Shown here: positions 57,970 through 64,000 of the stretch, piece by piece
Position numbering within the stretch: position 1 is the first letter of the stretch
Layout: every line of letters starts with the position of its first letter
From: Vermamoeba vermiformis
Lineage: Eukaryota > Tubulinea > Echinamoebida
Length of the DNA stretch: 64,000 nucleotides
Assembly: GCA_045837725.1 (NCBI GenBank)
Contig: JBEWZL010000048.1
Span: forward strand, 232,617-296,616
Reading direction: 5' to 3'
Notes under the pieces: generated by a model
Told to the model about the DNA's origin: nothing
The model's database searches: none
The model's input: only the letters and a program-made list of their open reading frames with translations
Made by a program: the position numbers and the translations under genes

Positions 57970-58875
57970 TTAATCGTCTTGATCCTCAATTCCGTTATCT
58001 TTCCATGGCTCAGCTTGTTGTTCTTCTTCCTCTGAAGATGACATTGAGGCTTCTTCGTCTTCTTCTTTTTTGGGCTTTTCTGCACCGATACCCTCTAAAA
58101 AACAAAGCAGTTAGATCCACATCTTATCATTAGCAGCAGGGATAAAAGTTCGCGTTAATAATGGCTCACCTGACTGCCAGTACATGCTCGCGTTATATTT
58201 AGTAACGGCTTTAGTGCCCTCTGATACAGCGTGCTTAGCGAGTTCGCCGGGCAGTAGCAATCGAACGGCAGTTTGAATTTCTCGCGAGGAAATCGTTTGC
58301 CTCATATTGTATCTGCCGCAATAGGTTACTACTATTCGCTTAAGTACTATTGAGGCAATAACTGTACCTTGCTAAGCGTCCAGCTTCCGTGGCGATCCGG
58401 TCAAACAGATCGTTCATAAAAGAGTTCATTATCGTCATAGCTTTTTGTGAAATGCCAAGGTTAGGATGCACTTGCTTCAGTACTTTATAGATATAAGTAG
58501 CGAAGTCAGAGTGCTTGGATGACTACGAATTAAATGTCAATGTCACATCCAAAGCAATTGAAAAGAACTTCAGGATTAAGCTTTAAATAATTATTGTATT
58601 CAAATATTTATCCACGAGCATTTAAATTAGGTGGTAACATATAACGCTTATTATTGCGATTTTTCTGGGTATTTTTGAATTACCTTTTTCTTTGCAATTG
58701 GGACAGGCGGCTCAACAGCAGCGTCACTGTTACTCGTAGTATTATTTACATTATTATTTTGAGCAGTTTCAGTCTTTCCGAGCTCTTGACGGCGGTTATT
58801 AAACTCTTCTTCCAAGATCAAGCCAGACTGGAGCAGCTCAGTGAGCTTGGCAAGGTCTGTTTGATTGTTCTCCAT
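57970..58875 (-). CDS. Histone H2B variant with N-terminal SHOCT domain and acidic tail
   Basis: Four exons (58875-58684, 58522-58368, 58312-58170, 58094-57970) give 204 residues in one frame. Exon 1 has a SHOCT domain ([19 protein letters not shown]) and an Asn/Ser linker ending AKKK. The other exons give a clear H2B fold: [33 protein letters not shown], then [19 protein letters not shown] and [10 protein letters not shown] with the Lys that is ubiquitinated in H2B. A long acidic tail follows ([17 protein letters not shown], ending GIEDQDD). Canonical H2B ends soon after TKY, so the tail adds about 45 residues. The H2B exon is preceded by an in-frame stop, so it needs the upstream exon. A basic N-terminal tail is largely replaced. 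Possible alternative first exons lie in the 161-nt intron. Confidence 0.85.
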
Positions 58876-59113
58876 TTTCAATACAAAACAAATAAATAAA
58901 ATTACCGCTAAGGTGTTGGTCAGTTGCGAAAGTTCAAAAAATGACAGATATTTTCAGATCACGAGAAACACAACGAGACGGGAGGTGAATTCAAAAGCAA
59001 ATAAATTCTTTATATCGATAGAATGAATTGAGTTAGATTATGGATAACATAGCAGTACATTAACGGCAATTAGCCAATAAAGCAGATCGTGTGCTGGGCA
59101 TTTTTGGGGTGAA

Positions 59114-60543
59114 TTAATTATGATTGGCATTATTGAATGCAATCATATCGTACGGATAGTGCAAGGGTATGGCAGACACGTGGTCTAATTCAGCCACTTG
59201 CTCATTGGTCAGTTGAAACAGACCAGCTTGCAAGTTGTCTTCGAGCTGAGCTAACGTCTTAGCGCCAATAATTACTGATGAGACTTGAGGTTTGTGCAAT
59301 AACCATCGAAGAGCTACTTGCGGTACTGTTCTACCGGCTTGTTTGGCGATCTCTTCGACCTAAAAAAGAGCGATCGTTAAAGAAAATTCAATTTGAAGGA
59401 AATTATGATTACCTTCTTAATGACGCTCCAAGTATGATCTGTCGCTTGCACGTTAAAGAAAGGTAATTTTGAATTCGCAACCCAACCCATACGAGAATTT
59501 GGATCGGCACTATCAGCGGCCAAATCCGTTGACGACGAGTATCGACCACTTAATAAGCCGCCTAAAAATGATAAATAAGTTCGGTTATAGATATTTCGCG
59601 GTATTACCTTTCAAAGGGCTCCAAGGCAGTATGCCAAGTCCTTCTCGTTTACACACCTCAAACGCATCTCCTTCAGAGTTTCGTTCGAACAATGAATATT
59701 GTTGCTGCAAGCTAATATACTCTAAAAAGATGTTATAATCGAAATTTCCATTTAATTTGTACGCACGTTCGAGGCCCATCTCTTTCGCCAAATCCAGCAT
59801 TTTTTGAAGTTGCCAGCCACCGAGATTACTCGCACCAATGTAGCGGACTTTACCGCACCTAACGAGATCATTGAGCGTAGTCAAGGTCTCTTTGAGCGAT
59901 GTTGAACTGTCCCAAATAGCCACGCAATGCAGATCCACGTACGAAGTTTGCAATCGTTCCAACGTCCTTTAAGCGATATTAATTATCGAAATAAAATGTC
60001 GCTCAATACCCTTCCAATGCGGCTATAATATGCTTGCGAGAAGCTCCTTTGTCGTTAGGTCCAGGACCGAGTGGCAAGTAAGTTTTTGTGCCCAAGACAA
60101 AGTCCTCGCGCTTTTTCGTCGAAAGCCATTTACCGACTACATAGAGTATATTAGAGACGATATAATAGCTATTCGGTGATATTTACCAATTTTTTCAGAG
60201 TCGAACGGACCGTAAAAGTCAGCCAGATCCAAGAAATTGCCGCCGAGCTCAGCGAATCGATCCATCATTTTAAAACTCGTTTCTAATATAGCAGCGACAA
60301 TCAATCAATGCGTTGCATATTTAAGCTAATATTATAGAGCATACCTTCATCTGCGCTCGGTAACTTAAAGTTATTTGGTCCAAAAGTCATTGTGCCTTTA
60401 ATTAATGGCAATCAGGATGGAAATTCGAGTATTACTCGGATCCTATTATTATTTGATGCCAATATCTTACCTAAGCACAATTCAGAGACCTTCAGGCCGC
60501 TGGATCCAAGATTGCGGTACTTCAATTTCGGTGTTTGTTGCAT
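59114..60543 (-). CDS. Aldo/keto reductase family protein, divergent active site
   Basis: An NADPH-dependent TIM-barrel oxidoreductase of the AKR fold, about 350 residues in six or seven exons. It begins MQQTPKLKYRNLGSSGLKVS, then TMTFGPNNF, FLDLADFYGPFDSE (catalytic Asp and Tyr), LGTKTYLP (catalytic Lys), VRYIGASNLGGWQ, YSLFERNSEGD, GILPWSPLKGG, and the NADP-binding end VIIGAKTLAQLEDNL. The expected His in DLYxxHxxD is absent: the segment reads SYVDLHCVAIWD, with Ala at that position. Such proteins may still bind cofactor but reduce poorly. Acceptors and frames join in all exons I checked. Confidence 0.88.
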
Positions 60544-61356
60544 GACTGATCGTGCAAGCTATTATTAATATTATCACCATCAATAGCAGCAACTATATAT
60601 ATCTTAGCCGTAATATCTTTGTTACGAAAGTTACTTTAAACAGCTCTTCCGTTCAGTGCACGATGTATTTCGCCTGAATTCTCCGTTTCTCCGAAGATTG
60701 GTCTCGCAATAATAATTCATTGTCATGTTAACAGGTCGTATAGAGGTACCTCTGTGTCATATTTGAAGTCGCACCAAGTACAAGGCCGAAGATCAGACGA
60801 AAATGCATCTTCTTCTAAAGCTCGCTGTCATTAATCGATTAAATAACAATACAATGCAAAGGATACTCTTATACCTATTTAAGGCTAATATGATGTATTA
60901 GAATTGATTGTAGGAAACAAGACGTTGAATTATTTAGGTCCTGAAAGAAATTTGTTTGTAAAATACCAAAAAATATCTGCCTATTAACTGTGTTTTATAG
61001 CAATAATTACCACACAAAAACGTTGGTAAATTTGAATTGGATAGTTTTGTTACTATTTAAATTTCCGGCGGAAACAAATGTCCCAAGCTTACCCAATACT
61101 TCAACGATAAATAAAGGAATGTGAATTATTATAATAATATAAAGTATTTTGATGGTGTTGGCGATCTGGGGGTTGAAAGAAAAATGGTTTTTGTTACCCT
61201 GGATAGAAGCTTTCTTTTCAGCCCGAACGGAGCACAACTAACTGCAATAATAATTTTATTGCGATCATGATAGATTCAAGGCAATCAATGCAAATGGAAT
61301 ATTGATAGAGCCTAGTAATGATCCACATCCGCATTTTTAATTAAGTGAAGTGTTTA
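60544..61356. other. Intergenic region
   Basis: About 810 bp of AT-rich DNA between two genes on the - strand. A 76-codon open stretch at 61007-61237 (- strand) lacks any ATG and is hydrophobic by composition; I do not call it. It includes one copy of a duplicated segment (61229-61273) also found upstream of the RING gene. Confidence 0.5.
61229..61273 (+). repeat. Duplicated segment, copy 1 (copy 2 at 61934-61973)
   Basis: A segment starting GGAGCACAAC and containing AATAATTTTATT occurs twice in the same direction, about 700 bp apart, with two small gaps and a few changes. Copy 2 lies just upstream of the RING gene start. The pair suggests a local duplication of a promoter-proximal segment, perhaps with a lost gene copy. 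Confidence 0.6.
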
Positions 61357-61836
61357 TTAACTATACCTATATACGCCAGATCTATCTACAACATAGCATC
61401 TCTCTACCAGGCTTTCCAGCCGCTTCAAGAATAATGCATAAACGTCATTTACGGAAGGCTTTGTGCGTAAATAACTGACGAGGTATCTGTAATTCGAATT
61501 AGCTTCCCTTCGCGGAAGTTGTGGGTTTATTGGTAATTCTTCGCGTATCCAGCTCTCGATCCATTTGAACAGTGCAGCCTCGTCGACCGGAATGTTAATA
61601 CCACTATACGCAGCTTTAATTAAATAGTTGTCGGTGCTTAGAGCCAAATTGTCATTATCAAAATCCCAGCTCTGGTTACAGTAGGGACACATTCTAGTCT
61701 TTGATTTTTCCCACCATTTTCTGACGCAATCTGCGTGGAATTTATGGGTGCACGGTGTTAGGCACCAATTATTGTCTCGAAAGGATACAGAATCAAGACA
61801 AATGGGACAGGTGTTGTCGTCTGGGGTGAATTCCAT
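61357..61836 (-). CDS. RING-H2 finger protein
   Basis: A 159-residue intronless protein and probable E3 ubiquitin ligase. The RING is complete: CPICLD, then C-x-H-x2-H-x2-C (PCTHKFHADCV) and CPYC. The remaining 90 residues are helical (VDEAALFKWIESWIREEL, NYRYLVSYLRTKP, YALFLKRLESLVERCY) with no known domain. The first ATG in the frame is at 61836. It has no membrane segment or signal. Confidence 0.85.
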   Translation of the reverse strand: MEFTPDDNTCPICLDSVSFRDNNWCLTPCTHKFHADCVRKWWEKSKTRMCPYCNQSWDFDNDNLALSTDNYLIKAAYSGINIPVDEAALFKWIESWIREELPINPQLPRREANSNYRYLVSYLRTKPSVNDVYALFLKRLESLVERCYVVDRSGVYRYS

Positions 61837-61997
61837 TTTAAAATGACAGTGCTGCAAATTTATTTTAATTACCCGGATCAACGTACTGAATTTTCTTGCA
61901 TACTTCCTTACAACAACCGATAGTAAACGAACAGGAGCACAACTGCAGTAATAATTTTATATTGCTATCATAGTGGCATATTACTGACAGATGGCAA

Positions 61998-62407
61998 ATG
62001 AGTGGACGGTAAGACGAGATCTAGATCTAGATTAGATCATGGATCTTGACCATAGCGAAATTATTAATATTAATATTATTATTATTGGCATTAGCTAAAC
62101 CTAATTAATTTGTGAACATAGGACGCGGTCGAAATTAGCAAAGTCAAATAATAATAAAAATCAAAATAATAATGTGAGCAAGCCTGGCAAACCTAAACGC
62201 AAACAAGTGTACAAAAGCAATAATAATAACACCAATAATAATACCAATAATAATACCAATGTCGAGCCTATAAGCGTTGAAGACGAACCGATTTGGGAGA
62301 CCCATTCTGAAATCTTTGCACAAAATTATCGTCCTGTAGTGACCAGAGCGACAGTTCTGCGCATGTACCATTCAGCTAGGGTACGTACATATAATATAGT
62401 AGTTTAA
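61998..62407 (+). CDS. Asn-rich protein fragment, unknown; 3' end uncertain
   Basis: A short exon MSGR (61998-62008) splices at CG|gtaaga to exon 62123 onward, giving TRSKLAKSNNNKN, Asn/Thr runs, then EPIWETHSEIFAQNYRPVV and a helical VLRMYHSARV. A good donor (gtacgt) follows HSAR at about 62382, so more exons probably exist. I could not find the next one; the frame read through ends at 62405-62407. AAT runs look like the Asn tracts elsewhere. No family recognised. Confidence 0.45.
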
Positions 62408-62754
62408 TTATTACTCTAACTGATCTGTCATATCCCTTTGATCCCTGCGCACGAAAAAAAATTAATTTCGGGCGAAGATATTGGTATTTCAATTAAATTG
62501 GGCATTTTTTTGCGCATTTATAAGCTATTTACACCTAGCTATAGGGAGGTTTTTGCTGAATTTCTTCGAGTAAAAAAAATAAATAAATTATTACTCGATC
62601 TGGTCTTTAACGCGTCGCTCTGTCTTTTATCTTTGATAATATTGATGAAATAGCATACAATTAACTTTAGCAAGCTTATCACTTGCTGCCCTGTAGTTGC
62701 GGGCGATTCGCTGCCAAAAAAATAGTCTTTTCGCTGGCAAAACCGATTTATTAT

Positions 62755-62881
62755 TCACTCCGCAATCACAGTACCATGAAGCACGACCAAATCATCTACC
62801 AGAATAAGCTGGGGTGACACCAAATCACCTTGGCCGCGTCCACTGGAGATGCTGCGGCCACATTCATGGGAAATTATCGAA
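62755..62881 (-). CDS. Possible terminal exon of an unidentified gene
   Basis: On the - strand an acceptor (aacttgcag) at 62882 opens a frame reading SIISHECGRSISSGRGQGDL, then VSPQLILVDDLVVLHGTVIAE and a stop at 62757-62755. The hydrophobic pattern looks like real protein, but no upstream exon joins in the right phase, so this is tentative. No family recognised. Confidence 0.3.
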
Positions 62882-64000
62882 CTGCAAGTTATATTTGGTT
62901 TGATAATCGGAAAAAAATTGTCTTATATATAGCCATGCATTGTCGATAAAATACTAGCTGAAGAGAAGCAAACAGGTATAAAAATTTCAGATTCGAATTT
63001 TTTAATTTTTAAATATTTTCTGCACGAGCACTGTTACAAATCAATGCTTCTAAACTTACACTTACCTTTATAGATTGCAGTTATTAAATTTAAATCATTA
63101 ATGTGCAAATTCTAACGGCTATATTTTTAGGCGGCAAGTTTTTCGCGCACGATCTGAATACAACAGGTATCGATGCGGTAAAACAATGCACTACGTAATT
63201 TTAAATGACTAATTCAATACGGAAACAGCAACGGTAAGTAATAATTTACGTACCATAGTTGCGGCGAATGCGTGCCAGCAAAATTCAAGTTTTTACAGTT
63301 CCAAGGTGAATTTCATCGCCTATCTAACACTGTGTATTATATTTAGGATTGTTAAAACTATTGGACACTATTAATTATCAATAAACAATGTTAAACAATC
63401 CGGCGTCTAAGGGTGAAACCTTAGCGCCGCTACAACGAGAAAGTTACGCGTTGATTCTCGACGATGTGGGTCAGAGTATGGTCTGGAGGTCGTGTTGCTT
63501 CGGTGACACCACTGGTTCGGAACAGCACTCTCACTGGCACTGAGTTGGATGGGCTAGAAAGTGACTTGTCACTTGCCGTAGCGGACACTCTTTTGTTGTA
63601 CGGTCTCCTTTATGGAGGGGTGTCATCTTGATGCCTGCGACCTTTATCTTGATGAATCGCATGGTTTTGGCCGTGTCAGTCACCTCAACGTGACTTCGAC
63701 ACTTGGATGGGTTAGGGCCCGGCCAAATTCCTCCCTATGAATACTTAGGCTTGCTCAACCAAGTCTTGTATTGCGATTTATCCCTTTTTAATGATAAAAC
63801 AAAGAAATAAGCTTGGGGAAGTGGATCGGATCCGGGGCTGATCTGGATCCACGCAGGGGTGTGGCGCACTGTCAATGGACATCGCCCAACAAAATTGTAC
63901 CATTTTTTGTACTACAGTCTCTTCTGGCGATTAACGGAAATCAAAGGTCCTGAATTTTTGTATAATTTTTATCTAAAAGCATTGGCCGGCCGAAGAGGGA
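62882..64000. other. Unassigned right end of the window
   Basis: The part 62882-63380 is AT-rich with no frame. From about 63390 to 64000 the sequence becomes GC-richer with few stops in one - strand frame (63734 to 63531, 67 codons reading GPNPSKCRSHVEVTD near its start and a stop at 63533-63531), but without a supported start. It could be an exon, a non-coding RNA or part of a repeat continuing past the window. Confidence 0.35.

Noticed and set aside
58651-58875. Separate small SHOCT gene ending in [10 protein letters not shown]
   Set aside because: The H2B exons have no start of their own and a stop precedes them; a canonical donor in the right phase ends the SHOCT exon at AKKK. The separate reading is possible but less likely.
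61007-61237. Hydrophobic 76-codon frame on the - strand
   Set aside because: No ATG, no splice evidence and AT-rich composition explains the hydrophobic residues.

Overview
The window is 64 kb of compact nuclear DNA from a unicellular eukaryote. Nearly every gene is split by short GT-AG introns, mostly 45-60 nt. Genes are packed 40-300 bp apart on both strands and I see no operons. I cannot name the species. Asn-rich tracts, a ROCO-family LRR GTPase/kinase, a DUF4246 protein and F-box/ankyrin genes make an amoebozoan-like protist my best guess, but that is inference. I found no tRNA, rRNA, CRISPR or virus-like element.

Layout, 1-20 kb. This part is GC-richer, with many CACGTG palindromes. 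It holds the end of a WBP11-like splicing factor, NMNAT (NAD synthesis), RPAP2/RTR1 (Pol II CTD phosphatase), an unrecognised 428-residue protein, MMAB (cobalamin adenosyltransferase), an FKBP-TPR immunophilin, prefoldin subunit 4, a SAM-PH protein, an RRM protein with NAB3/NCOA5 layout, a POLE4/Dpb3-like histone-fold subunit, COQ7 and MSH6 (about 20 exons).

20-45 kb. A ROCO kinase (LRR-Roc-COR-kinase) is followed by a USP37-like deubiquitinase, a mitochondrial TPR protein, an ARM-TPR protein, a helical-repeat protein, a NIDO-domain receptor-like protein, CLASRP (splicing), a DUF4246 protein, a multipass membrane protein and a Rac-type GTPase.

45-64 kb. This part is AT-richer. It holds a small mitochondrial membrane protein, a very large ANK-SPRY-ANK-kelch-BTB-BTB protein with a C-terminal membrane anchor, a 556-bp element with terminal inverted repeats (MITE-like), a head-to-head pair of paralogous membrane proteins, a PKD-domain protein that looks GPI-anchored, an F-box/ankyrin gene with an apparent frameshift, a histone H2B variant, an aldo/keto reductase lacking its usual catalytic His, a RING-H2 protein and a poorly resolved end.

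The most striking item is the H2B variant at 57970-58875. Four exons join in frame to give an N-terminal SHOCT domain, a well-conserved H2B fold and a long acidic C-terminal tail. The genes are mostly unrelated housekeeping functions. Shared themes are RNA polymerase II and splicing (WBP11, RPAP2, NAB3-like, CLASRP), DNA replication and repair (POLE4, MSH6), mitochondrial metabolism (COQ7, MMAB, the TPR protein) and signalling (ROCO, Rac). All exon joins were read by eye, without alignment or transcript data.
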